From contig JAWKJY010000002.1 in the NCBI GenBank assembly GCA_041393535.1, positions 496,001 through 560,000 on the forward strand: DNA of 64,000 bases, read 5' to 3'. Shown here piece after piece: positions 20,432 through 31,457 of the stretch (position 1 is its first letter; every line of letters begins with the position of its first letter). Source of the DNA: JAWKJY01 sp041393535. Lineage in GTDB: Bacteria; Actinomycetota; Thermoleophilia; Gaiellales; Gaiellaceae. The notes beneath the pieces were generated by a model that made no database searches, was not told the DNA's origin, and was given only the letters and a program-made list of their open reading frames with translations. Both the position numbers and the translations under genes were made by a program.

Positions 20432-21426
20432 GTGCCGTCGCCGCCCGCCCCGGGGCCGCTACGGCCCGAGGAGATCGTCCGCCTCGACGACGACGCCGTC
20501 GTCCTGCTCGACCAGCGCGCCTGCCGGCGCGCGAGGAGCGGCTGACCTGCCGGACGACCGGGGACCTCGTCGAGGCGATCCGGACGCTCGCGATCAGGGG
20601 CGCACCCGCGATCGGCGTCGCCGGCGCGATGGGCGTCGCCGCCGCGGCCCGGCGCGGGGAGGACGTCGACGAGGCGGCGCACCGCCTCGCGACGGCGCGG
20701 CCGACGGCCGTCAACCTCGCGTGGGCGGTCGCGCACGTGCGCGCGGCGGGCGACGAGCCCGGCCGGCTGGCGGCGCGGGCACGCGCGCTCCACGAGGCCG
20801 AGGTCGAGCGCTGCCGCTCGATGTCGCGTCACGCGCTGCCGCTCTTCCCGGCCGGCTCCCGGCCGCTCACCCACTGCAACACCGGCGCGCTCGCGACCGG
20901 CGGGCACGGGACGGCGCTCGGGGCGATCGTCACGGCGTTCGAGGCGGGGCGGATCGAGCACGTGTACGTCGACGAGACCAGGCCGCTGCTCCAGGGCGCC
21001 CGGCTGACGGCGTGGGAGCTCGCGCGCGCCGGCATCCCCTTCAGCGTGATCGTCGAGGGCGCGGCCGCGTCCGCGCTCGCGAGCGGTCGGGCGACGCACG
21101 TCGTCACGGGCGCCGACCGGATCGCCGCGAACGGCGACACGGCGAACAAGGTCGGGACGTACGGCCTGGCCGTCCTCGCCCGTCACCACGGCGTCCCGAT
21201 GCTCGTCGTGGCACCCACGTCGACCGTCGACCTGGCGACCCCGGACGGCGCGGGGATCGTCGTCGAGGAGCGCGACCCGGCCGAGGTCACGGCCGGCTGG
21301 CCCGCCTGGAACCCGGCCTTCGACGTCACGCCCGCCGCGCTGGTCGATGCGATCGTCACCGAGGCCGGCGTCCACCGGCCGCCGCTCGCGCCGGGGCTCG
21401 CCGCCGCCGTCGCGGCCGCGGCCTGA
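20432..21426 (+). CDS. mtnA: S-methyl-5-thioribose-1-phosphate isomerase family (frameshifted here)
   Basis: An aldose-ketose isomerase of methionine salvage, related to eIF2B and ribose-1,5-bisphosphate isomerases. Motifs: RGAPAIGVAGAMG, THCNTGALATGGHGTALG (catalytic Cys), DETRPLLQGARLTAWEL, TGADRIAANGDTANKVGTY (catalytic Asp). The first about 30 residues (PLRPEEIVRLDDDAVVLLDQR) are in the frame of GTG 20432. The rest is in the -1 frame, so one C is apparently missing near 20518-20522. It starts 5 bp after the cupin gene. Confidence 0.85.
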
Positions 21427-21484
21427 GGACGAGTCGTCACACATCCGTCACGGTCCCGTGACGGACACGTGCGTCCCGTCCGCA

Positions 21485-21490
21485 TAGCCT
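21485..21490 (+). promoter_or_regulatory. Leaderless -10 box for comF
   Basis: TAGCCT ends 6 nt before ATG 21497, so transcription would begin at or next to the start codon. No ribosome-binding site is present between. Confidence 0.6.
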
Positions 21491-21496
21491 CGGGGC

Positions 21497-22195
21497 ATGC
21501 GCATCGCACCGGACGTCGCGTCACTCCTCCTCCCGCAGCGATGCGCCGGCTGCCGGCTCGAGGGCGAGGTGCTCTGCGCCCGCTGCAGGGCCGCCCTCGT
21601 GCCGGTGGCGCCACCGCTCTGCGCTCGCTGCGGCGCTCCGACCAGCGTCGCCGTCGGCCGCTGCCGCGAGTGCGCCGGACGCCGGCTCGCCTTCGCGTCC
21701 GCGCGCGCTGCGGTCGTCTACCGCGGGCCGGCGGTCGCGTTCGTCCGGGAGTGGAAGGAGGCGGGCCGCCGCGGCCTCGACGCGCTCGCGGCGGAGCTGG
21801 TGCGCAGCCGGCTGGCGGCGCCGGAGGCGGACGCGATCTCCTTCGTCCCGGCCGTCCGCGACCGGGCGCTCTGGCGGGGCCACAACCCCGCCGAGCGCCT
21901 CGCCCGGGCGCTCTCGCCGCCTTGGCTGCTTCCCGTCGCGCCGCTGCTCGTCCGCGCGTCGAGCCCGCGCCGGCAGCGCGGCCTGCCGCTCGGGGAGCGC
22001 CGGCGCAACGTGGCGCGGGCGTTCGTCGCGCCCGGCCCGGTGCCCCGCCGGGTCGTCCTCGTCGACGACGTGTACACGAGCGGCGCCACCGTCGCGGCCG
22101 CGGCGTCGGCGCTCCGCGCGGCCGGAGCCCGCCGGGTCGACGTCGTGACGCTCGCGCGCGCGCCGAGGCAGGGGGAGTGGGTGGCCGTGCGGTAG
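21497..22195 (+). CDS. comF: ComF family amidophosphoribosyltransferase-like protein
   Basis: A 232-residue protein with the N-terminal double zinc ribbon of ComF (CAGC, CARC, CARC, CREC pairs within about residues 14-60) and a C-terminal type I PRTase domain with the PRPP loop VVLVDDVYTSGAT. ComF is linked to DNA uptake or recombination in competent bacteria, but its biochemical role is not settled. SPRRQRGLPLGERRRNV is the conserved block before the PRTase motif. Confidence 0.88.
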   Translation: MRIAPDVASLLLPQRCAGCRLEGEVLCARCRAALVPVAPPLCARCGAPTSVAVGRCRECAGRRLAFASARAAVVYRGPAVAFVREWKEAGRRGLDALAAELVRSRLAAPEADAISFVPAVRDRALWRGHNPAERLARALSPPWLLPVAPLLVRASSPRRQRGLPLGERRRNVARAFVAPGPVPRRVVLVDDVYTSGATVAAAASALRAAGARRVDVVTLARAPRQGEWVAVR

Positions 22196-22198
22196 ATT
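22193..22198 (+). promoter_or_regulatory. -10 box upstream of hpf
   Basis: TAGATT ends 7 nt before GTG 22206, which is in frame with hpf. It could drive a leaderless, N-terminally extended form or simply a 120-nt leader ending at the GAGGAGG site before ATG 22326. Confidence 0.5.
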
Positions 22199-22325
22199 GG
22201 GTCGCGTGGCCGGCCCGCAGGCGCCGGGCCCCGCGAGCGCCCTGCCGGCGTCGAGGGGCGCGCCGGCGGACGGTCACGGCGCCCGCGAGGCAGCACCGCC
22301 AGGCGCCCGGACAGAGGAGGAACCG

Positions 22326-22889
22326 ATGAGGCTCAACGTCAAGGGCAAAAACCTCGATGTCAGCGACGCCATCCGCACGTACGCGGAGGAGAAGCTCGGC
22401 AAGCTCGAGCGTCACCTGCACGACGAGGCGACAACGCTCGAGGTCGAGCTGTCCGCCGAGACGAACCCGGCGATCGCGAACCCGAACATCGCCGAGGTGA
22501 CCGTCTGGACGAAGGGCCCCGTCCTTCGCGCGCGCGAGGCCTCCGACGACATGAAGGCATCGATCGATCTCGTGGCCGAGAAGCTCGAGCGCCAGGCGAA
22601 GCGCTACCAGGAGAAGCGGCAGCGCCGGCAGCAGGCCCGGAGCGGCCCGCACCACCAGCACGAGCCGGTCGAGCCGCCGCCGCTCCAGGTCGACGGCCTC
22701 GTCACGGAGCCAGCGATCGTCAAGACCAAGCAGTTCGCCGTCAAGCCGATGCCGCCCGAGGAGGCCGTGCTCCAGCTCGAGCTCGTCGGGCACGACTTCT
22801 TCGTCTTCCGCAACGTCGAGTCGGACGAGGTCAACGTCGTCTACCGGCGCCACGACGGCAACTACGGGCTGATCGAGCCGAGGGCGTGA
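22326..22889 (+). CDS. hpf: Ribosome hibernation promoting factor, long form
   Basis: A 187-residue protein with the N-terminal S30AE fold (LNVKGKNLDVSDAIRTYAEEKLGKLERHL) and the C-terminal dimerisation domain (VKTKQFAVKPMPPEEAVLQLELVGHDFFVF, ending NYGLIEP). It dimerises 70S ribosomes in stationary phase. ATG 22326 is chosen for its strong GAGGAGG ribosome-binding site. An in-frame GTG at 22206, placed exactly for leaderless initiation, would add a disordered 40-residue extension. The stop overlaps the next GTG. Confidence 0.93.
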   Translation: MRLNVKGKNLDVSDAIRTYAEEKLGKLERHLHDEATTLEVELSAETNPAIANPNIAEVTVWTKGPVLRAREASDDMKASIDLVAEKLERQAKRYQEKRQRRQQARSGPHHQHEPVEPPPLQVDGLVTEPAIVKTKQFAVKPMPPEEAVLQLELVGHDFFVFRNVESDEVNVVYRRHDGNYGLIEPRA

Positions 22890-23479
22890 GCACGGCCGAC
22901 CCGACCGGTCGGGAGCGGACGTTCTCGGACCGCTTCCTCGATGCGATGACCAGCCCGGTACCGTGGCTCGGGCCGGGCATCAACGGGCTGCAGCGCGCGA
23001 GGCAGTGGGACGCCGTCCGCGTCGTCCCCGTGCCGACGCTCGACGCCGTGGCCGACGACGAGGTCGAGTTCCACCGCTACGCGGACGGGTCGATCGTCGT
23101 GGTCGAGCCCGTCGAGGGCGTCGCCGTCGAGGCCTGCCAGCCCGTCGTCTCGATGCTGGAGGAGCTGATCGAGCCGCCCTACGCCGCGCTGCTGACCCGC
23201 CGCCCGGACGGGGCGTGGGGCGTGGCCGCGAGCGAGGAGCCGATCGAGCCGATCGCGCTCGGCGAGCTGCCGGGCGTCCAGTCGATCTCAGTCGCGGTCC
23301 TGCCGGACGGGACGGAGTCCGCCCTGGTCGACGACGCGGAGGCGGGCTTCGTGGCGCCCGACGTCGCGCGCGCGCTCGGCGAGGTCAAGGCGGTCGCCGC
23401 CACCCGCTACGACGCCTTCACGGCGACGGCGACGCGGATCCGACTGCAGGTCTGGGAGCTCTCGGTCGATCCTCTCTGA
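22886..23479 (+). CDS. Conserved-looking protein of unknown function
   Basis: A 197-residue soluble protein with no motif I recognise. It is acidic, with a DRFLDAMTSPVPWLGPGINGLQRARQWDAVRVVPV N-terminal block (residues about 14-48) and alternating beta-strand-like segments. The GTG start overlaps the hpf stop, so it is translationally coupled to hpf and lies just before secA. Codon use matches its neighbours, so it is very probably a real gene. Confidence 0.7.
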   Translation: MSTADPTGRERTFSDRFLDAMTSPVPWLGPGINGLQRARQWDAVRVVPVPTLDAVADDEVEFHRYADGSIVVVEPVEGVAVEACQPVVSMLEELIEPPYAALLTRRPDGAWGVAASEEPIEPIALGELPGVQSISVAVLPDGTESALVDDAEAGFVAPDVARALGEVKAVAATRYDAFTATATRIRLQVWELSVDPL

Positions 23480-23504
23480 CGATGGGCGCCGTCACCCCAA
23501 TCGG

Positions 23505-23510
23505 TAGGCT
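23505..23510 (+). promoter_or_regulatory. Leaderless -10 box for secA
   Basis: TAGGCT ends 7 nt before ATG 23518 and no ribosome-binding site lies between. Confidence 0.6.
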
Positions 23511-23517
23511 CTAGCGA

Positions 23518-26262
<2,745 letters not shown>

Positions 26263-27096
26263 GCGCGGCCCGGCCGTTTCCGGCGCACCTCTGGACCTGA
26301 TCTCCGCGCCGGCGGTTCCATGCCGTGGCGTGGCCCGACCGGGCGCGCCACCGCCGGAATCCGAGGACGTCGCCAGGGCTGCCGGACGGGGTCGTCGGCC
26401 CGGGTGACCGAGGAACGACGCATCGGGTCGTCGGCCTGACCCGCCGACGGTCGTTCGTCCGGGGGCCGGCGTCGCCCGGGCGATCCTCCACCGTCACACC
26501 GGAGGAGTCCGTCGACCCCGTCCAGCGTTTGAGCCCCAGCGGGATCGTCGTCGGCGGCTCGCCTCCGGCGTTCGGTCTCGCCCGGACATGCCTTCACGGG
26601 AGGCGCACGGGGCGGCCGACCCGAGCCCGTCGAGCCGGCTCGCCTCCCGGTCGCATGTGGCCTGGCGCCCCTCCACCGGCGCCGGCCAGATACGTGCCGG
26701 ACACGTCGATCCCGGCCCGGTGCCCCAACCATGCGTTCGAGGGCGCCTCGCCGGCGTGCGCACGCGCCCGGCGATGCTCGTCCTGGACGGGCCGAACGGT
26801 CGCCCCGGTCGGCCACTGGCCCGTCCGCAGCGGCTCATCCCTGTCCGAAAGGGACATGGCCCCGTAACTCCCACCCAGGGTGGGGGACCCCACGCGCCTC
26901 CGGCGCAGAGCCTATCGCCCGAAGGCGCGCGTGTCGGTCACGGGACCGTGGCGACTCCGTGCCGATCGCTCCACACCGCCGGGGCGCGCCCGTGACCGCG
27001 TTCGGCGGCGGGCCGGCCGGCCCGCCCGGCGCTCCGGCACCTCGGGCGGCGGCCTTCGCCCCGCCGCTTCTCCGGATCGCCCGCGGGGCCCGTCGC
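26263..27096. other. 830-bp intergenic region without a convincing gene; several inverted repeats
   Basis: Several open frames of 80-180 codons exist on both strands, but none shows recognisable motifs, third-position codon bias or a placed promoter. Inverted repeats are concentrated at 26842-26936: TGTCC/GGACA around GAAAG, CCCACCC-A-GGGTGGG at 26870-26884, and a GCGCC-TCC-GGCGC hairpin at about 26894-26906. This could be a structured RNA, a decayed gene or a regulatory region. I could not match it to a known RNA family. Confidence 0.4.
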
Positions 27097-27102
27097 TAGA
27101 CT
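27097..27102 (+). promoter_or_regulatory. Leaderless -10 box for prfB
   Basis: TAGACT ends 7 nt before GTG 27110 and identifies that GTG as the prfB start. Confidence 0.6.
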
Positions 27103-27109
27103 GGCCTCC

Positions 27110-28225
27110 GTGCCGGATCGCGCACAGATCGAACGCGAGCTCGAGGAGATCGGGGCCCAGTTGACCTGGGTCCGTGGTTACCTTTGACCCCGCGTCGCTG
27201 GAAGCGCGCGTAACCGAGCTCGAGGGCGAGATGGGCGCCCCGGCTTCTGGGACGACCAGGAGCGGGCGGCGGGCCTCTCGTCGGAGCACTCCCGGCTCAG
27301 CCGCCGGCTGGAGAGCTACCGTCGCCTGACGGGCGACTCGGGGGCGCTCGGCGAGCTGCTCGAGCTCGCGGAGTCCGACGAGGAGCTGGGCGAGATCGAG
27401 CAGCAGGTCGGCTCGATCCGGGCCGAGCTCGACCGCCTGCAGGAGGCGGCGCTCTTCCGCGGCGACTACGACGCGAACGACGCCGTCCTGACGATCACGG
27501 CGGGCACCGGCGGCACGGATGCCCAGGACTGGGCCGAGATGCTGCTGCGGATGTACCTGCGCTGGGCCTCCGACCGCAGCTTCGGCGCCGAGATGCTCGA
27601 GGCGTCCCCGGGGGAGGAGGCCGGCCTCAAGTCCGCCTCGGTCTCGATCAGCGGCGAGAACGCCTACGGGATCCTCAAGGCCGAGCGCGGCGTCCACCGG
27701 CTCGTGCGCCAGTCGCCGTTCGACCAGGCGCACCGCCGGCACACGGCGTTCGCGCAGGTCGTCGTCAGCCCGCTGCTGCCCGAGTCGGCCGAGGTCGGCA
27801 TCGACGAGACCGAGCTGCGCATCGACACCTACCGGGCGAGCGGCGCCGGCGGCCAGCACGTGAACAAGACCGACTCCGCCGTGCGGATCACCCACCTGCC
27901 GACCGGCATCGTCGTCCAGTGCCAGAACGAGCGGTCCCAGCTCCAGAACAAGGAGACGGCCCTGCGGATGCTCAAGAGCCGCCTCGTCGAGCTCGAGCAG
28001 GAGAAGCGCGAGGCGGAGATCGCGGCCGAGCGCGGCGGGCGCCAGGACGTCGGCTTCGGCAGCCAGATCCGCAGCTACGTCCTCCACCCGTACCAGATGG
28101 TCAAGGACCATCGGACCGGCGTCGAGGACGGGAACACGCAGGCCGTGCTGGACGGCCGGCTGGACGGGTTCATCCGCGCCTACCTGCTCGCCTCCGCCCA
28201 GGGGACGGAGGATGGCGGCGGGTAG
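27110..28225 (+). CDS. prfB: Peptide chain release factor 2, programmed +1 frameshift plus a second frame break
   Basis: RF2 terminates translation at UGA/UAA. The first 25 codons from GTG 27110 end in CTT TGA (27182-27187) followed by C, the classical autoregulatory +1 shift site; the zero-frame stop is UGA itself. After the shift the frame reads DPASLEARVTELEGEMGAP. One G then appears missing near 27240-27244, because GFWDDQERAAG and all later motifs are in the -1 frame. These include the GGQHVNKTDSAV motif with catalytic GGQ and the SPFDQAHRRHTAF region, where Phe replaces the more usual Ser. An anti-SD-like AGGGGG is not evident before the shift site. Confidence 0.9.
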
Positions 28226-28230
28226 TCGTG

Positions 28231-28236
28231 CTACCC
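28231..28236 (+). promoter_or_regulatory. Probable -10 box for ftsEX
   Basis: TACCCT lies about 60 bp before the ftsE start and 5 bp after the prfB stop. Confidence 0.4.
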
Positions 28237-28297
28237 TGAGCCGAGTTCCAAGGACTCCCGCGCGCTGCGGCGAACGACTTTCCGGCGCGTCGAGACG

Positions 28298-29095
28298 ATG
28301 AACGACTCCTCCCTCAGCACCCCGCCAGAGGACACCGGCAACGTGATGGCCGGCGGGATCGCCGTCGCAGAGGAGCCCATCGCGGCCCCGCGTCCCACCG
28401 GGACGCCGATGATCGTGTTCGAGAACGTCTCGAAGGTGTACGACAACGGCGTGGTGGCGCTCGAGGACGTCTCGTTCGGGATCGACAAGGGCGAGTTCGT
28501 CTTCATGGTCGGCCAGTCCGGCTCGGGCAAGTCGACGCTCCTGAAGCTGCTGCTGAAGGAGGTCGAGCCGACGACGGGGCGGATCATCGTCGGCGGCCGC
28601 GAGCTCGGCCGGCTGAAGCGCAAGCAGGTGCCGATGCTCCGCCGCAACGTCGGCTGCGTCTTCCAGGACTACAAGCTGCTGCCCAACCGCACCGCGTACG
28701 ACAACGTCGCCTACGCGCTGCGCGTCCAGGGCGCGCCCGCCGCCGACATCCGGCAGAAGGTGCCCGAGGTGCTCTCGCTGGTCGGGCTGACCCACAAGAT
28801 GAGCTCGTTCCCGAACGAGATGTCGGGTGGCGAGCAGCAGCGCGTCTCGATCGCGCGCGCGTTCGTCAACCACCCGCCGCTCCTGATCGCGGACGAGCCC
28901 ACGGGCAACCTCGACCCGGACACGTCGGTCGGGATCATGCAGCTGCTCTACCGGATCAACCTGACCGGCACGACGGTGCTGATGGCGACGCACGATCGCG
29001 AGATGGTCGACAAGATGCGCCGGCGCGTGATCGCGCTCGAGCGCGGCCACCTGATCCGCGACGAGCGCCGCGGCGGCTACGGCGGGCAGGAGTAG
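28298..29095 (+). CDS. ftsE: Cell division ATP-binding protein FtsE
   Basis: A 265-residue ABC ATPase that with FtsX controls peptidoglycan hydrolysis at division. Walker A is GQSGSGKST, FQDYKLLPNRTAYDNV is the FtsE-type Q loop, MSGGEQQRVSIARA the signature, LLIADEPTGNLD Walker B. It carries about 37 extra N-terminal residues (SSLSTPPEDTGNVMAGG and on) before the usual MIVFENVSKVY start, so ATG 28409 (MIVFENV) is an alternative start giving the standard length. Confidence 0.94.
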   Translation: MNDSSLSTPPEDTGNVMAGGIAVAEEPIAAPRPTGTPMIVFENVSKVYDNGVVALEDVSFGIDKGEFVFMVGQSGSGKSTLLKLLLKEVEPTTGRIIVGGRELGRLKRKQVPMLRRNVGCVFQDYKLLPNRTAYDNVAYALRVQGAPAADIRQKVPEVLSLVGLTHKMSSFPNEMSGGEQQRVSIARAFVNHPPLLIADEPTGNLDPDTSVGIMQLLYRINLTGTTVLMATHDREMVDKMRRRVIALERGHLIRDERRGGYGGQE

Positions 29096-29098
29096 CCC

Positions 29099-29968
29099 GT
29101 GCGCGCCAAGCTCTTCGTCACCGAGGCCCTCCGCTCGATCTCGACGAACATCTCGACGACCGTCGCGGCGACGCTCACGGTCCTGATCGGGATGTTCCTG
29201 CTCGGGCTGTTCATCGCCCTCGGCTCGTGGGTCGTGTCGTGGACCGACCACGTGAAGAAGGAGCTGCTCGTCAAGGTCTACTTCGACGACGCGGCCGGCC
29301 CGAACGAGATCAACGCCGTCGGCGACCGGCTCCGCGTGATCGACGAGGTCGACAAGATCTCGTTCGTCTCCAAGGACGAGGCGCTCGCGATCATGCGCAA
29401 GCGCGCCCCCGAGCTGACGCGGAACCTCGCGACGAACCCGCTGCCCGCCTCGTGGGAGGTCACCCCGAAGAACGCGGACGACATCGAGGGCATCGTCGGC
29501 CAGATCCAGTCGGCCAACCTCGCGGGCGTCAACGAGATCAAGTACGGCAAGGAGAAGAGCGAGCGCATCCGCAAGGTCGCGGGGATCATCGAGCTCGTCT
29601 TCCTGGGCGCGAGCGTGATCCTGCTGATCGCCTCGACGATGCTGATCGCCAACACGATCCGCCTGTCGATCTTCTCGCGCAGACGCGAGATCGAGGTGAT
29701 GAAGCTCGTCGGCGCCACGAACTGGTTCGTGCGAGGGCCGTTCATGCTCGAGGGGCTGATCTGCGGCCTGCTCGGCAGCGTCTCGGCCGTCGTGCTGCTC
29801 TTCATCGGCAAGGAGTTCGCGCTGCCGCAGATCCTCGGCCGGGTCGACGCGGGCGCGGACGTGAAGGCCTGGAGCTTCTCGCTGATCGCGCTCGTCCTGG
29901 TCGGCGTCGGCCTGCTGCTCGGCGCCGCCGGCTCGGGCATCACGATCCGCCGCTTCCTCAAGATCTGA
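29099..29968 (+). CDS. ftsX: Cell division permease-like protein FtsX
   Basis: A 289-residue membrane partner of FtsE: one N-terminal helix (about residues 21-43), a periplasmic-type extracellular domain with KVYFDDAAGPNEINAV and PLPASWEVTP, then three C-terminal helices with the RRREIEVMKLVGATNWFVRGPF loop. Normal size. GTG start 3 bp after ftsE. Confidence 0.95.
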   Translation: MRAKLFVTEALRSISTNISTTVAATLTVLIGMFLLGLFIALGSWVVSWTDHVKKELLVKVYFDDAAGPNEINAVGDRLRVIDEVDKISFVSKDEALAIMRKRAPELTRNLATNPLPASWEVTPKNADDIEGIVGQIQSANLAGVNEIKYGKEKSERIRKVAGIIELVFLGASVILLIASTMLIANTIRLSIFSRRREIEVMKLVGATNWFVRGPFMLEGLICGLLGSVSAVVLLFIGKEFALPQILGRVDAGADVKAWSFSLIALVLVGVGLLLGAAGSGITIRRFLKI

Positions 29969-30003
29969 GCCTCCGCCGGCGGGGTACGTCGGCCTCCGCC
30001 CTC

Positions 30004-30009
30004 TATACT
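30004..30009 (+). promoter_or_regulatory. -10 box for the S41 protease gene
   Basis: TATACT ends 10 nt before GTG 30020, giving at most a few leader bases. Confidence 0.55.
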
Positions 30010-30019
30010 CCGCCGGACG

Positions 30020-31423
30020 GTGCGCATCGTCAGACGAGCGGCAGGTGCGGTGGGTGCCGCGGCTCTGGTCGCAGGCTCGTTCTACCTGCCCTACGCCTTC
30101 CTCTTCGACGGCCCGGACGGCACCGCGGAGGCGGAGATCGCGCCGGCCGCGCGCCTGCAGGACGACGCCGAGCCGATCGCGGCGCCCGCGCCTCCGCCCG
30201 CCGCGCCGGCGAGCGACGGCCCGCTGGTCGTCCCCGCCCCGCCGCCCGCGGTCACGCCCGGGCCCGAGCCCCGCCCGGCGGCCGGGGAGGAGGCGCCCGC
30301 CCCGGAGCCCGCGCCGCCGTCCGAGCCCGAGCCCGAGCCGAGCGGGCCGCAGACCGCGATCGACCAGGTCCGCGAGGCGCTCGCCGACGACTACTACCTG
30401 CCGATCGACTCGAACGTCCTGGCGCAGCCCTCCGTCTTCGCGATCGTCGACGCGCTCGACGACCCGTTCACCGAGTACCTCGACGAGGCGGCGTTCCAGC
30501 GGCTCCAGGACAAGACCTCGGTCTCGTACGAGGGCGTCGGCCTGCTCGTCAGCCCGATCGACGACGGCCTCGTCGTCACCTCGTCCTTCGAGGGCCCCGC
30601 ACGCGAGGCCGGCGTGCGGCCCGGCGACGTGATCGTCTCCGTCGACGGCCGCGAGGTGGGCGGGCTCAGCCTCGACCGGGCGGCGGCCCTGATCAAGGGC
30701 GAGCAGGGGACGATCGTCCACCTGACGATCCGCCGCCCCGGCGTCAAGGAGGACGTCGAGCTGAGCGTCGCGCGCAAGCAGATCAGCAACCCCGTCGTGC
30801 GCACCCGCGTGCTCAGGGCGCAGGGCAAGCGCTTCGGCTACGTCCGCGTCGTCTCCTTCCCGGAGGGCGCCGCGGGCGCGGTCCGCGACGAGGTGCGGCG
30901 GCTGCTGGACGAGAAGGTCGACGGCCTCGTGCTCGACCTGCGCGGCAACCCCGGCGGCCTGCTCGACGAGGCGATCGGCGTCGCGTCGATCTTCCTGCGC
31001 AGCGGCGTCGTCGTCGAGACGTTCGGCCGCAAGCGCGACCCGAAGCGGATCCCGGTGACGGGCGGCTCGGTCGCGCCCGACATCCCGCTCGTCGCGCTCG
31101 TCGACCGGCACTCCGCGAGCGCCGCCGAGATCGTCGCGGCGGCGCTGCGCGCGAACGACCGCGCGCGCCTCGTCGGCCGGCGCACCTACGGGAAGGGGTC
31201 GGTCCAGTCGGTGCTGCCGCTCGTCAACGGCGGCGCGCTGCGCTACACGACCGCCATCTACCTGACGCCGGACGGCAAGACCGTGAACCACGTCGGCGTC
31301 AAGCCGGACCGCCGCGCCGAGGACGACCCGGCGACGCGCCGCGACGAGGCGATCGTCGCCGCCGAGCGCGAGCTCGTCGACGCGATCGAGCGGGCGGCGA
31401 TCCCGCGCAAGCCGCCGTTCTGA
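30020..31423 (+). CDS. Carboxyl-terminal processing protease, S41 family with PDZ
   Basis: A 467-residue secreted or membrane-anchored serine protease. An N-terminal hydrophobic segment (residues about 10-30) is followed by a Pro/Glu-rich linker, a PDZ domain (GVGLLVSPIDDGLVVTS, PAREAGVRPGDVIVSVDG) and the S41 core. LRGNPGGLLDEAI, the serine motif DRHSASAAEIVAAAL and the catalytic lysine in RTYGKGSVQSVLPL are intact. Its place after ftsEX suggests a role in envelope turnover at division. Confidence 0.93.
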   Translation: MRIVRRAAGAVGAAALVAGSFYLPYAFLFDGPDGTAEAEIAPAARLQDDAEPIAAPAPPPAAPASDGPLVVPAPPPAVTPGPEPRPAAGEEAPAPEPAPPSEPEPEPSGPQTAIDQVREALADDYYLPIDSNVLAQPSVFAIVDALDDPFTEYLDEAAFQRLQDKTSVSYEGVGLLVSPIDDGLVVTSSFEGPAREAGVRPGDVIVSVDGREVGGLSLDRAAALIKGEQGTIVHLTIRRPGVKEDVELSVARKQISNPVVRTRVLRAQGKRFGYVRVVSFPEGAAGAVRDEVRRLLDEKVDGLVLDLRGNPGGLLDEAIGVASIFLRSGVVVETFGRKRDPKRIPVTGGSVAPDIPLVALVDRHSASAAEIVAAALRANDRARLVGRRTYGKGSVQSVLPLVNGGALRYTTAIYLTPDGKTVNHVGVKPDRRAEDDPATRRDEAIVAAERELVDAIERAAIPRKPPF

Positions 31424-31444
31424 TCCGGCCCCCGGGCGCGCGGC

Positions 31445-31450
31445 TACCCT
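31445..31450 (+). promoter_or_regulatory. Leaderless -10 box for the Suv3-like helicase
   Basis: TACCCT ends 7 nt before GTG 31458. Confidence 0.5.
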
Positions 31451-31457
31451 GGGTCGC

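Noticed and set aside
26325..26995. Overlapping open frames on both strands after secA
   Set aside because: Low-complexity Arg/Pro/Gly-rich translations, no domain motifs, no codon-position bias and no suitable starts.
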